From Anaerococcus sp. Marseille-P3915 (GTDB taxonomy: Bacteria > Bacillota > Clostridia > Tissierellales > Peptoniphilaceae): a stretch of DNA of 64,000 nt. Shown here one piece after another: positions 35,409-44,548 of this stretch (position 1 is the first letter of the stretch; every line of letters begins with the position of its first letter). The position numbers and the translations under genes are program-made. The notes under the pieces were generated by a model, which made no database searches, was not told where the DNA came from, and saw nothing but the letters and a program-made list of their open reading frames with translations. The stretch spans positions 443,303-507,302 of the forward strand of contig NZ_LT984887.1 in assembly GCF_900258475.1 (NCBI RefSeq), given 5' to 3'.

Positions 35409-36947
35409 TTAATTTAATTGAGGTGCTTTCCCAGCTTTTCTTAATTTATCTAACTGTTCCAAGGCGAATTTTAATGAGTCTTCAGGTGCTTTTGCTATTT
35501 TTTTCATTTTTGTTTTACCAAATAGGTTTGTATAAGAACCATCTGCCCAAAAGATATTTCTTTTAAACATTGCTGTAATTAGAGCATAAATTGGATTTAG
35601 AAGATTTACAAATGCAAAAGGGAAGAAGTTTATAGGGCTTACACCTAGAGTTTTCATTTGGTATGCACCGCAAGCAGTCCAAGGAAACATTACAGCCCAT
35701 AGGGTGCCTGCATCTTCTAGAGTTCTTGATAACATATTACGAGAAAGTCCAAGTTCATCGTACTTATCTTCGTATAAAGGAGCTGGTACTCCAATTCCTA
35801 AAAATTGGTCACACATGGTAGCATCACAGAAAATTGATGTAAGCATGGTTAAACCTACTAGACCACCAACTGTATCAATTTTTTCTTTTAAGTGAGAGAA
35901 AAGTTTCTCAATTATACCAGCTTTTTCTAATGCTCCTCCAAATGAAACTGCCAGGAGTATGAGATTAACTGTCCACATTTGATTATCCATTCCTCCTTTT
36001 GCAAGTGCCTTGTCTACAAAGTCGTTTCCCGTTTCTATACTTGGTCCGTAGTGAAGGATAGTAAATATTTCAGCAAGTGATCTTTGCTTTTGAAAAATCA
36101 TTGAAAATACTAAGCCAACGCATACAGAAATAATTACTCCAGCAAGACCTTCAATTCTTAAAACACAAAGTAAAATAATTAATAATATTGGCAAAAGAAC
36201 TAGTGGATTTAAATTAAAATTGCTTACGAGTGCACTTTTTATTCCTTCAGCTATATTTGGATCATAGTTTACAACATTAGCCCTAAGTCCTATTAGGCTA
36301 TAAAGGATAAGGGAGATTATAAATACAGGGCCTGTTGTAGAAACCATTGCTGTTACGTGATCAAATAATCCTGTCTTAGCAACACCAGCTGCAAGGTTCG
36401 TTGTATCTGATAATGGAGAAAATTTATCTCCAATGTAAGCTCCTGATATTACCATGCCAGCAGTTATTGCAGGATTTATTCCAAGGCCTTGGCCTATAGT
36501 CATAAAGGCTATACCTATTGTAGCTGTTGCAGTCCAAGATGATCCACATGACAGACTGACAAGAGCTGTTATTATACACCCAATTGGTAGAAAAAGTTTT
36601 GGATTTAATAACTCTAAACCGTAGTAGATTAGGGCAGGTATTGTTCCAGAAATCATAAATGATGATATTAATAAACCAACAGTTAATAATATTAAAATGG
36701 CATCGAGAGTTGTTTTAATTCTATCTATCATTCCATCAAGCATTTCTCTAAAGCTTCTTCCACACATAAGCCCTACAAGAGAAGCTACCATAATTCCGCA
36801 AATAAGTGGAAGGTGAGCTGCATCATAAATATTTTCCTCACCATTTTTGGCGATTATAAAGACATAAATCATTAGACTTACGATGGTAAATATTGGAAGA
36901 ACTGCTTCAAATAAATTTGGTAGTCTAATTTTAGTTTCATTTTTCAT
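35409..36947 (-). CDS. nhaC: Na+/H+ antiporter, NhaC family
   Basis: This 512-residue membrane protein has about a dozen hydrophobic segments and NhaC-family blocks such as CGSSWTATATIGIAFMTIGQG and SGAYIGDKFSPLSDTTNLAAG (each shown as its core only: GSSWTATATIG, GDKFSPLSDTTNLAA). Members exchange Na+ for H+, and some exchange organic acids such as malate for lactate, so the substrate is not fixed by sequence. TTAAGGAG precedes the ATG. It is monocistronic, with its own terminator. The 263-base gap upstream holds only its promoter region and the tsf terminator. Confidence 0.87.
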   Translation of the reverse strand: MKNETKIRLPNLFEAVLPIFTIVSLMIYVFIIAKNGEENIYDAAHLPLICGIMVASLVGLMCGRSFREMLDGMIDRIKTTLDAILILLTVGLLISSFMISGTIPALIYYGLELLNPKLFLPIGCIITALVSLSCGSSWTATATIGIAFMTIGQGLGINPAITAGMVISGAYIGDKFSPLSDTTNLAAGVAKTGLFDHVTAMVSTTGPVFIISLILYSLIGLRANVVNYDPNIAEGIKSALVSNFNLNPLVLLPILLIILLCVLRIEGLAGVIISVCVGLVFSMIFQKQRSLAEIFTILHYGPSIETGNDFVDKALAKGGMDNQMWTVNLILLAVSFGGALEKAGIIEKLFSHLKEKIDTVGGLVGLTMLTSIFCDATMCDQFLGIGVPAPLYEDKYDELGLSRNMLSRTLEDAGTLWAVMFPWTACGAYQMKTLGVSPINFFPFAFVNLLNPIYALITAMFKRNIFWADGSYTNLFGKTKMKKIAKAPEDSLKFALEQLDKLRKAGKAPQLN

Positions 36948-37132
36948 AATAACTCCTTAAATACATTATTGTAATAAATTATCTCTATATATACTACACT
37001 TTATTGATAAAAAAATCAACTATTAATTTAATTTATTATTTAAATAACTCATTACTTAGATTAGTGAACATCAATAGTCATTAGCTTCTCCTACTATATA
37101 GGCTGAATTTAGAGGCCTAAGCTTATATTTTT

Positions 37133-37182
37133 TAATAAAAAAATCTCTCACAAGGCATTATTCTACACCTTATGAGAGATTT
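37133..37182 (-). terminator. Intrinsic terminator of rpsB-tsf
   Basis: A 15-bp stem with one G-U pair on the minus strand (37168-37182 with 37141-37155, loop of 12) is followed by a T-rich tract (complement of 37133-37140). Confidence 0.85.
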
Positions 37183-37210
37183 ATTAGAGATATAATCTCC
37201 TAATATTAAA

Positions 37211-37879
37211 TTATAGGTTCATTTGACCTGCTACTTCTGCTGCGAAGTCTTCTTCTTTCTTTTCAAGACCTTCGCCTACTTCAAATCTAGCAAATCTTCT
37301 AATTTTGATGTTTTCTCCAACACCATTAGCTGTATCTCTTAGTAATTGTTCTATTGTTTGATCAGGATTTTTAATGAATGCTTGATCTAATAGGCATACT
37401 TCAGAGAACCATTTTTTAAGTCTTCCTTCAACCTTTTTCTCAGCTATCATTTGTTTTTTATCTTCTGGCATATTATCATTTGCCTCATTCATAGCTTGTT
37501 TGATTAGGATTTCTTTTTGTTCAGCTACATCTGCTTCATCAGCATCTGCTTCTGATATATATTTAGGATTGCTTGCAGCAATGTGCATAGCAAGGTCTTT
37601 AGCAAATTGTTTAACAGAATCTGTGTTAGCTGAGAAATCTGTTTCAGTATTGATTTCTACAATTACACCAATTTTATCATTGTGGATGTAAGAACCAATT
37701 ACACCTTCTGCAGCAATTCTACCTGCTTTTTTATCAAGTGTAGCTTGACCTTTTTCTCTAAGGATTTTTTGAGCCTTATCTATATCGCCGCCAGCTTCTT
37801 CAAGGGCCTTTTTACAGTCCATCATTCCAGCGCCAGATCTTTCTCTTAATTCTTTAACTAATTTTGCACTAATTGCCAT
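37211..37879 (-). CDS. tsf: Elongation factor Ts
   Basis: EF-Ts recycles EF-Tu-GDP. The 222-residue protein has the N-terminal UBA-like domain ([19 protein letters not shown]) and the core motif [23 protein letters not shown] (core: TDFSAN). It is short compared with the 280-300 residues common in other bacteria and appears to have a reduced C-terminal part. It follows rpsB by 14 bases, the universal pairing. Confidence 0.97.
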   Translation of the reverse strand: MAISAKLVKELRERSGAGMMDCKKALEEAGGDIDKAQKILREKGQATLDKKAGRIAAEGVIGSYIHNDKIGVIVEINTETDFSANTDSVKQFAKDLAMHIAASNPKYISEADADEADVAEQKEILIKQAMNEANDNMPEDKKQMIAEKKVEGRLKKWFSEVCLLDQAFIKNPDQTIEQLLRDTANGVGENIKIRRFARFEVGEGLEKKEEDFAAEVAGQMNL

Positions 37880-37893
37880 CTTTTACCCCTTTA

Positions 37894-38733
37894 TTATTCT
37901 GCTTCGTTTTCTTCGAAAGCTTGTGTTTCGATTTCTTCAGCTGCTTCTTTTAGATCTTCATCAGAAACTTCATCTTCTGTTTCTACAGCTTCATCAGCTT
38001 CTTCTAATTCTTCTTCATATGCATCTTCATCTGCTGATGGATCAAATTCGTTACCTTGATTAGCTTCTATTACAGCATCTGCCATTACTGATGTTATTAG
38101 TTTAACTGCTCTTATTGCATCGTCGTTTCCTGGTATTGCAATATCAACTAAATCTGGGTCACAGTTTGTATCAACAATTGCAACTACAGGGATTCCAAGA
38201 ATCTTAGCTTCGTGTACTGCTATTGATTCTTCACCTGGATCTACTACGAATAACACATCTGGTAGTTCAACCATATCTTTGATACCACCAAGGTTTCTTT
38301 CTAGTTTATCCATTTCTTTTTGGTATTGTAGAACTTCTTTTTTTGGTAGAAGATCAAATGTGCCATCTTCTTCCATTTTTTCATATCTTTGAAGTTTTTC
38401 TACGCTTTTTCTGATTGTTTTAAAGTTTGTGAGCATTCCGCCTAACCATCTGTGAGATACATAGTATTGACCAGATCTCTTTGCTTCAGTTTGGATAGAG
38501 TCTTGTGCTTGTTTTTTTGTACCTACGAATAGAACCTTACCTCCGTCAGCTACTATATCTCTAATAGCTTTGTAAGCATCTTCTATTTGGTTAGCTGTCT
38601 TTTGAAGATCAACTATATAGATACCATTTCTTTCTGTGAAGATGTATTTTGCCATTTTAGGGTTCCATCTTCTAGTTTGGTGTCCAAAGTGTACACCGGC
38701 TTCTAATAATTTTTTCATTGAAACTACTGCCAT
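37894..38733 (-). CDS. rpsB: 30S ribosomal protein S2
   Basis: S2 binds the 30S head-body junction. I start at ATG 38733 ([19 protein letters not shown]), which has GGAGGT upstream; an in-frame GTG 24 bases earlier has none. The 279-residue protein carries an acidic tail of about 55 residues after the conserved part (from about residue 225), rich in Asp and Glu, longer than in most S2 proteins. It leads the rpsB-tsf operon. Confidence 0.97.
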   Translation of the reverse strand: MAVVSMKKLLEAGVHFGHQTRRWNPKMAKYIFTERNGIYIVDLQKTANQIEDAYKAIRDIVADGGKVLFVGTKKQAQDSIQTEAKRSGQYYVSHRWLGGMLTNFKTIRKSVEKLQRYEKMEEDGTFDLLPKKEVLQYQKEMDKLERNLGGIKDMVELPDVLFVVDPGEESIAVHEAKILGIPVVAIVDTNCDPDLVDIAIPGNDDAIRAVKLITSVMADAVIEANQGNEFDPSADEDAYEEELEEADEAVETEDEVSDEDLKEAAEEIETQAFEENEAE

Positions 38734-38768
38734 ATTTACCTCCGTTTGTTCTTCCACTTATTTCAACT

Positions 38769-38800
38769 GGTTATATAACCTTTTAGGCAACGATATAACC
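38769..38800 (-). promoter_or_regulatory. Structured 5' leader of rpsB
   Basis: The minus-strand leader contains GGTTATAT followed twenty bases on by ATATAACC, and also the self-complementary GGTTATATAACC at 38769-38780. Either an 8-bp stem across the interval or a local palindrome can form, so two exclusive folds are possible between the promoter and the start codon. Confidence 0.45.
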
Positions 38801-38832
38801 ATCCCTAAGTGTGATTGTTGTAGTACTGATAT

Positions 38833-38860
38833 AGTATACCCTTAAAAACCTATATTTCAA
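38833..38860 (-). promoter_or_regulatory. Predicted promoter of rpsB-tsf
   Basis: On the minus strand TTGAAA (38855-38860) and TATACT (38833-38838) are 16 bases apart, just after the ftsY stop codon. Confidence 0.6.
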
Positions 38861-38862
38861 CA

Positions 38863-40113
38863 CTAAAACATAGCTTCTACAAAAGATTTTGAATCAAATT
38901 TTTGTAAGTGATCTATTCCTTCACCTACTCCTATATATTTTACAGGTACTTTTACCTCTACTTGAAGTGGGAATATTACCCCTCCTTTGGCTGTACCATC
39001 AAGTTTTGTAAGGATGAGTCCTGTTATATCAGTAACATTTTTAAATTCGCGCAGCTGACTTACTGCGTTTTGTCCAGTAGCTGCATCAAGAACTAAAAGA
39101 TTCTCTCTATGTGCATTCACAGCGTGGGTGTCTATAGTTCTATTAATTTTATCAAGCTCCTGCATAAGATTTTTCTTATTATGAAGTCTACCAGCTGTAT
39201 CGCATATTAGGACATCAACATCATTACTTCTAGCAGATTTAATAGCATCAAATATTACTGCCGAAGGATCAGCTCCTTCTTTATCAGCAATCATCTCTAC
39301 ATTTGCTCTATCAGCCCATTCACCTAGTTGCTCTATAGCTGCTGCCCTAAATGTATCAGCTGCTGCAAGCATAACTTTTTTGCCTTCTTTTTTGAAATTA
39401 TTCGCAAGCTTACCTATAGTTGTTGTCTTTCCTACTCCATTTACTCCTATTACAAGTATAACAGTTAAATCTCCATCCTTATAGGTGATTGAATTATCAA
39501 GGTTGTTTTCATCTAGCTTGCTAATCATTATTTCTTTAAGAAGAGGATAGATTTGATCACTTTCTTTTATTGATCTTTTCTTTATTTCATCTCTAAGTGT
39601 ATCTACAATTTCAACGGTAGATGTCATACCAATATCAGCTGATATTAAGATTTCCTCTAAGTCATCATATAAATCATCGTCGATTTTAACATTTCTTGTA
39701 AATAAATTTTTAAGATTTGATGTAAAACTATCTCTAGTTTTTGTAAGTCCTTTTTTTAGCCTATCAAAGATTGATTCGCTCTTTTCTATAGGTTCATCTT
39801 CTTGGTATTCTGAGCTTGAATTAGAAACACCCTCATCCTTTGTTAGGTCGATGAACCTTCCTGACTTTTCTTTATTATCATTATCTTTTTCTAAGTTTTG
39901 ATTTTCTTCTTCTTTTTGGTCATTGAATTTATTGTAGTCATTATAGGAATTATAGGCATTGTAATCATCATTATCTATATTATTATCAATAATTTCAGCT
40001 TCTTCTTTTTCAGAATTTTCTTCATTAGAATCTAACTCTGATTTTTTATCTATTATTTCTTCCTTTTTTTCAATTTCATCTTTTTTCTTTTTTCTTCTTA
40101 AAAAATCAAACAT
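38863..40113 (-). CDS. ftsY: Signal recognition particle receptor FtsY
   Basis: FtsY is the SRP receptor GTPase that delivers ribosomes to the translocon. The 416-residue protein has a highly acidic, Asn/Asp/Glu-rich N-terminal region (about 1-115) and then the NG domain with GVNGVGKTTTIGKLA, DTAGRLHN and TKLDGTAKGG. The acidic region is of the membrane/translocon-contact type seen in E. coli, longer than in Bacillus. AAGGAG precedes the start. It is the last gene of the gmk-rpoZ-coaBC-priA-ftsY run. Confidence 0.97.
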   Translation of the reverse strand: MFDFLRRKKKKDEIEKKEEIIDKKSELDSNEENSEKEEAEIIDNNIDNDDYNAYNSYNDYNKFNDQKEEENQNLEKDNDNKEKSGRFIDLTKDEGVSNSSSEYQEDEPIEKSESIFDRLKKGLTKTRDSFTSNLKNLFTRNVKIDDDLYDDLEEILISADIGMTSTVEIVDTLRDEIKKRSIKESDQIYPLLKEIMISKLDENNLDNSITYKDGDLTVILVIGVNGVGKTTTIGKLANNFKKEGKKVMLAAADTFRAAAIEQLGEWADRANVEMIADKEGADPSAVIFDAIKSARSNDVDVLICDTAGRLHNKKNLMQELDKINRTIDTHAVNAHRENLLVLDAATGQNAVSQLREFKNVTDITGLILTKLDGTAKGGVIFPLQVEVKVPVKYIGVGEGIDHLQKFDSKSFVEAMF

Positions 40114-40122
40114 TTATACTCC

Positions 40123-42489
40123 TTAATTCATATTAGCTGGATTGATAGAAACTATAAAAGAAGTATCTTTATTTTCATTAATGAAATCATTTCTTACCAA
40201 TTTTATACACTCTCTAACTTCTTCTATATCCTTATCAAAGACCTTCATAAGAATATTATACCTGAATTTATTATTTATTCTGGATATCTTACATGGATTA
40301 GGTCCTATAATTTCAACATCTAGTAGTTTTGAAGTTATTTTTCTTAATTCATCTGTCATTCTTTTTGATATTTCTATAGTTTTTACTCTATCTGTATTTA
40401 CTACTCTTATAGATATTAAATTTTTATATGGTGGATAGGCAAATGCGCTTCTAATATTTAGTTCACTCTTTAAAAAGCTAGAATAATCATTATTTTTAAC
40501 TGCTTGAATAACAAAATTATCAGGTTTATAAGTTTGAATTATCGCTCTTCCTAATTTAGCTGACCTTCCTGCCCTGCCAGAAACCTGGGTTAGGAGCTGG
40601 AAGGCTGTTTCTTGTGCTGAAAAATCGCCAACATTCAAGGAAAGGTCGGCTGCGATAATACCAACTAGAGTTACATTTTCAAAGTCAAGACCCTTTGCTA
40701 TCATTTGCGTGCCAATAAGTATATCAATATTTCCATTTTTCATATTTTTATACATATTATCGTATTTGGCTCTACTAGTTGCGACCATAGAGTCCATTCT
40801 AAGAATATTTGCACCTTTAAATAAGGACCTTACTTCCTCTTCTAGTTTTTCAGTACCAGCTCCAAATTCCTTTATTTTTTTTGAATGGCAGTTTGGACAA
40901 ATTGTAACTTGGTTTTTAGTTCTACCACAATAATGGCAAACAAGCTTATTAACATTTTTATGATATGTCATTGCGACATCGCAGGCTTCACACTTTACGA
41001 CATAGCCGCAAGATCTACAAAAAGTAAAGGAATCATGTCCTATTTTATTTAGAAATAAGATGGTTTGTTCGTGGTTTTTAAGATTTTTCCTTATTTCTTC
41101 TTGTAATCTCAATGAAAGCATAGAATAATTAGAATTTTTAAGCTCTTCCCTCATATCGATAATTGATAAATCAGGCATGACTTTATTTACCCTTTGTTTG
41201 AGAGTTAAGATTTCATATTTTCCATCCATAGCATCTTTCATCGTATTTATCGATGGTGTAGCTGATGCTAGTATTAGTTTGGCTTTTTGGTAGTTTGCTC
41301 TAAAGTTTGCTATATCACTTGTATGATACTTTGGATCTTGGGCTGATATATATGATTTGTCATGTTCTTCATCTATTATTATGGCGCCCAAATTTTTAAA
41401 TGGAGCAAAGATTGCTGATCTGGCCCCTATGGCTATTTTTACTTCACCATTTTTTATCATTCGCCATTGGTTAAATCTTTCTTTTGGAGTTAGCCTTGAG
41501 TGCATAATTGCTATTTTTTGTTTAAATCTACCCACAAATCTCTCTATGGTTTGAGGTGTTAGGGAAATTTCCGGGACCAAAATGATGGCTTCTTTACCTT
41601 CTTTAATAGTTTCTTCTACAACTTGTAAAAATATTTCTGTTTTACCAGATCCTGTTACACCGAATAACAAATATTTACCACTATCTTTTGACTCTATTTT
41701 GTTAAAAGCCTTTGCTTGCTCTTCATTTAAAACATGGCTTTTGTAGTCTTTGTGGTCGACTATTAGGGATTTTTCACTTTCTTTTTCAAATTTTTCAATA
41801 ATATTTTTATCTTCTAGAGATTTTATTGATGAAGTACTTGCAGAGGTGGCCTGTAAAAGAATTTTTTGTTCACTAGTACCATTTTCCTTAAGATATGATA
41901 CAATTTCTATTTGTTTTTTAGCATTTTTAGGCAGTGAAGCTTTATTATCTATAAGCTTAATAAAGGTATCGTAGGATACTTTATGTTTATCTTTAGCATC
42001 ATATATAAGCTTTACCATATCTTTTTCTAAATAGGAGTAAAGTTTATCTAATTTATCTGGAAATTTTTCTACAAATTCTTCTTTAGATTTTTTACGGGAT
42101 AAGAATTGTAGTATTTCGTCATCGCTTTTTATTTTACTCTGATAATAAGTATTGATTTTATCAATGCTAGTTGTTGGCAAAACTTGCTTTAAAGATAGCT
42201 GAATTGGAGAAAGATATGTCTTTGACATATAGAAAGCTAGGTCGATTAATTCATTATCAATTAGCTTATTTTCATCAATTATAGATATAATATCTTTTGT
42301 TTTAAAATCTTCATCAAGTTCATCAATTATTTCATAAACAAAAGCAACGCTAGTCTTATTGCCCTTACCGAATGGCACTAAAACTCTCATTGCTCTTTTT
42401 AATTTATTATTTAATTTTTCTGGTATATGATAGGTAAAAGACCTATTTAAAAATCGGCTCTTACTATCAATAATTACTTTTGCGTACAA
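40123..42489 (-). CDS. priA: Primosomal protein N' (replication restart helicase PriA)
   Basis: PriA restarts stalled replication forks. The 788-residue protein has a 3'-DNA-binding N-terminal domain, helicase motifs (GVTGSGKTEIF, DEEH, GRAGRSAKLGRAIIQT) and the zinc-binding cysteine set CRSCG, CEAC, CHYCG, CPNC. It starts with TTG at 42489, five bases after AAGGTGAT. Its place after coaBC is conserved in Bacillota. Confidence 0.97.
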   Translation of the reverse strand: MYAKVIIDSKSRFLNRSFTYHIPEKLNNKLKRAMRVLVPFGKGNKTSVAFVYEIIDELDEDFKTKDIISIIDENKLIDNELIDLAFYMSKTYLSPIQLSLKQVLPTTSIDKINTYYQSKIKSDDEILQFLSRKKSKEEFVEKFPDKLDKLYSYLEKDMVKLIYDAKDKHKVSYDTFIKLIDNKASLPKNAKKQIEIVSYLKENGTSEQKILLQATSASTSSIKSLEDKNIIEKFEKESEKSLIVDHKDYKSHVLNEEQAKAFNKIESKDSGKYLLFGVTGSGKTEIFLQVVEETIKEGKEAIILVPEISLTPQTIERFVGRFKQKIAIMHSRLTPKERFNQWRMIKNGEVKIAIGARSAIFAPFKNLGAIIIDEEHDKSYISAQDPKYHTSDIANFRANYQKAKLILASATPSINTMKDAMDGKYEILTLKQRVNKVMPDLSIIDMREELKNSNYSMLSLRLQEEIRKNLKNHEQTILFLNKIGHDSFTFCRSCGYVVKCEACDVAMTYHKNVNKLVCHYCGRTKNQVTICPNCHSKKIKEFGAGTEKLEEEVRSLFKGANILRMDSMVATSRAKYDNMYKNMKNGNIDILIGTQMIAKGLDFENVTLVGIIAADLSLNVGDFSAQETAFQLLTQVSGRAGRSAKLGRAIIQTYKPDNFVIQAVKNNDYSSFLKSELNIRSAFAYPPYKNLISIRVVNTDRVKTIEISKRMTDELRKITSKLLDVEIIGPNPCKISRINNKFRYNILMKVFDKDIEEVRECIKLVRNDFINENKDTSFIVSINPANMN

Positions 42490-42493
42490 TATA

Positions 42494-43666
42494 TCACCTT
42501 AACAAATCCAATATTTTATTTGCTAGCTCACTTTTTGGCATTATATCTAAATTTTTGACTTCATCCTTAGATATAATAGATGCAACATTAGTATCTACAT
42601 CAAATCCTGCCCCCCATTTTGTTAAGTCATTAGCTATTATATAATCAAGATTTTTCTCATTTAATTTTTTATTAGCATTTTCAATTAAATTATCTGTTTC
42701 TGCTGCAAAACCTATAATTGCTTGTTTATTCTTAATTGACCCAAAATATTTTATGATGTCTTGATTTTCAACCAATTCAAGATTGAGGCTATTACCAGTT
42801 TTCTTTAATTTTTTATTGCTTACATACTTAGACCTATAATCTACTGGAGCAGCTGACATTATTAAAGCATCAGAATCTTTAAATTCTCTTTCGATAGCCT
42901 TCTTCATTTCTAAATTTGTTTTTACTTCTATTCTCTTTATGTCATTAACTTTAAATGGATTTACGGGTCCTGATATAAGTACTACATAGGCTCCACGTTT
43001 TCTAGCTTCATTTGCTATATTATAGCCCATTTTACCACTAGAATTATTCGATATGTACCTTACAAAATCTATTGGTTCGATGGTAGGTCCTGCCGTAACT
43101 ATTATTTTTTTACCTGCTAGATCCTTGTTTGTAAAATAGGAATCTAAGTAGTCAACGATTTCGGATGGCTCTTCCATTCTACCATCTCCTACAGTATTAC
43201 AGGCTAGTAGACCTGGTTCAGGTTTAATTATCTTTACTCCATCATCTTCTAAGGTCTTTAGATTTCGCTGTGTAGCCTTTGCCTTAAGCATATTGGTGTT
43301 CATTGCTGGTGCAATAATTACATCCTTATCACAAGCTAAATAAGATGAGGTGAGAAAATTATCAGCAACACCATTTACCATTTTTGCTATAGTATTTGCA
43401 CTTGCAGGAGCTATGAGCATTAAATCAGCCCATTTTACTAATTCGATGTGGTGGACAATTTCGTGGTGGCCTTCAAATAAATCGGTATATACCAAGCATC
43501 TTCCCATTGTTTCGAAAGACAAGGGACTTATAAACTCAGTAGCAGATTTTGTCATTATTATTTTAAGATTTACATCTCTTTTTTTTAGCTTTGAGCAGAG
43601 GTCTAAAACTTTATACGCTGCTATTCCTCCGCTTACTCCTAAAAGTATATTTTTGCCCTTAAGCAT
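42494..43666 (-). CDS. coaBC: Phosphopantothenoylcysteine decarboxylase / phosphopantothenate-cysteine ligase
   Basis: This bifunctional enzyme makes 4'-phosphopantetheine in coenzyme A synthesis. The protein (390 residues from ATG 43666) begins MLKGKNILLGVSGGIAAYK, the usual flavoprotein start. The CoaC half has the PAMNTNM motif, and the CoaB half follows from about residue 180 (ITAGPTIEPIDFVRYISN, NSSGKMG). A TTG 33 bases upstream would overlap rpoZ and is less likely. CoaA/CoaX is not in the window. Confidence 0.95.
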   Translation of the reverse strand: MLKGKNILLGVSGGIAAYKVLDLCSKLKKRDVNLKIIMTKSATEFISPLSFETMGRCLVYTDLFEGHHEIVHHIELVKWADLMLIAPASANTIAKMVNGVADNFLTSSYLACDKDVIIAPAMNTNMLKAKATQRNLKTLEDDGVKIIKPEPGLLACNTVGDGRMEEPSEIVDYLDSYFTNKDLAGKKIIVTAGPTIEPIDFVRYISNNSSGKMGYNIANEARKRGAYVVLISGPVNPFKVNDIKRIEVKTNLEMKKAIEREFKDSDALIMSAAPVDYRSKYVSNKKLKKTGNSLNLELVENQDIIKYFGSIKNKQAIIGFAAETDNLIENANKKLNEKNLDYIIANDLTKWGAGFDVDTNVASIISKDEVKNLDIMPKSELANKILDLLR

Positions 43667-43667
43667 C

Positions 43668-43859
43668 TTATCTATTTTTCTTAGTAACTTTGCCTTCAAT
43701 TATTTCATGAAGTGCTTGGGTAACTGGTTTTGCTTCGACTTCTTTTGTAAGTGGAGCAGAACCGTTTACTATTCTTCTTGCTCTTTTTGCGCACATCATA
43801 CAAATTTCATATCTACTTGGGCTTACTTCTGATAATGTTTTAAATGATGGGTTTTTCAT
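43668..43859 (-). CDS. rpoZ: DNA-directed RNA polymerase omega subunit
   Basis: Omega helps fold and stabilise the beta' subunit. The 63-residue protein has the conserved SRYEICMMCAKRARRIV block and ends with the KPVTQALHEIIEGKV helix. GAGGAG precedes the ATG, which overlaps the gmk stop by one base. The gmk-rpoZ-coaBC-priA order is standard. Confidence 0.94.
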   Translation of the reverse strand: MKNPSFKTLSEVSPSRYEICMMCAKRARRIVNGSAPLTKEVEAKPVTQALHEIIEGKVTKKNR

Positions 43860-44458
43860 TAATTCTCCTCAAATTCAATATTTTCTTCTCTAAAAACTTT
43901 GTGTTTTTCAGCATTGATTATTTCATTTACTGAAGTAATTGCTGAGTTTAAGTGATCGTTTACTACTAAGTAGTCGTAATCTTTGATATGTTCAAGTTCT
44001 TTTCTTGCATTAGTCATTCTGATATTTATATCTTCGTCTGTCTCTGTACCTCTACCTACAATTCTTCTTTTAAGTTCTTGCAAGCTAGGCGGTGCCAAAA
44101 AAATAAAGACTCCATTATCAGTATTCTTCTTGACATTAAGAGCTCCCTGGACATCTATTTCTAATATTACTATTTTTCCTTCGTTAATTTTATTTTCCAC
44201 AAATTCTCTGGGAGTACCATAGTAATTGTTATGGACATGAGCGTATTCAAGGAAAGCACCTTTTGAAATCATATCTTCGAATTCTTCATGCGTCTTGTAA
44301 AAGTAGCTGACTCCTTCAATTTCACCATCTCTTTTTTTTCTTGTGGTTGCTGATACTGAATAAACTAAATTACTTTGTGTATTCATCAAGTCATGAAGGA
44401 CGGTTCCCTTTCCTACTCCTGACGGACCTGATATTACCAATAAAAATCCCTTTTTCAT
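43859..44458 (-). CDS. gmk: Guanylate kinase
   Basis: Gmk phosphorylates GMP to GDP. The 199-residue protein has the P-loop GPSGVGKG at residues 11-18, the GMP-binding block SATTRKKRDGEIEGVSYFY and the GRGTETDEDI lid. GGGGGAG provides a strong ribosome site. It leads the five-gene operon and is divergent from rqcH. Confidence 0.97.
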   Translation of the reverse strand: MKKGFLLVISGPSGVGKGTVLHDLMNTQSNLVYSVSATTRKKRDGEIEGVSYFYKTHEEFEDMISKGAFLEYAHVHNNYYGTPREFVENKINEGKIVILEIDVQGALNVKKNTDNGVFIFLAPPSLQELKRRIVGRGTETDEDINIRMTNARKELEHIKDYDYLVVNDHLNSAITSVNEIINAEKHKVFREENIEFEEN

Positions 44459-44478
44459 CGCTCCCCCTTGTTTAAATT

Positions 44479-44506
44479 ATTTTACTTTTATATGGATTTA
44501 CTTCAA
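44479..44506 (-). promoter_or_regulatory. Predicted promoter of the gmk operon
   Basis: On the minus strand TTGAAG (44501-44506) and TAAAAT (44479-44484) are 16 bases apart. In the same intergenic region a plus-strand TATAAT at 44526-44531 faces rqcH. Confidence 0.5.
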
Positions 44507-44548
44507 GTATGATGTTATCTTAGTGTATAATATAAATGAGGTGAAAAT

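Noticed and set aside
38734-38757. Upstream GTG start of rpsB
   Set aside because: The ATG at 38733 has GGAGGT at the right distance and gives the canonical S2 N-terminus.
43667-43699. Upstream TTG start of coaBC
   Set aside because: It lies in rpoZ and adds 11 residues before the canonical MLKGKNI start.
43350-43832. 160-codon open frame on the plus strand
   Set aside because: It lies opposite coaBC and rpoZ, both well supported; no ribosome site or family match is seen.
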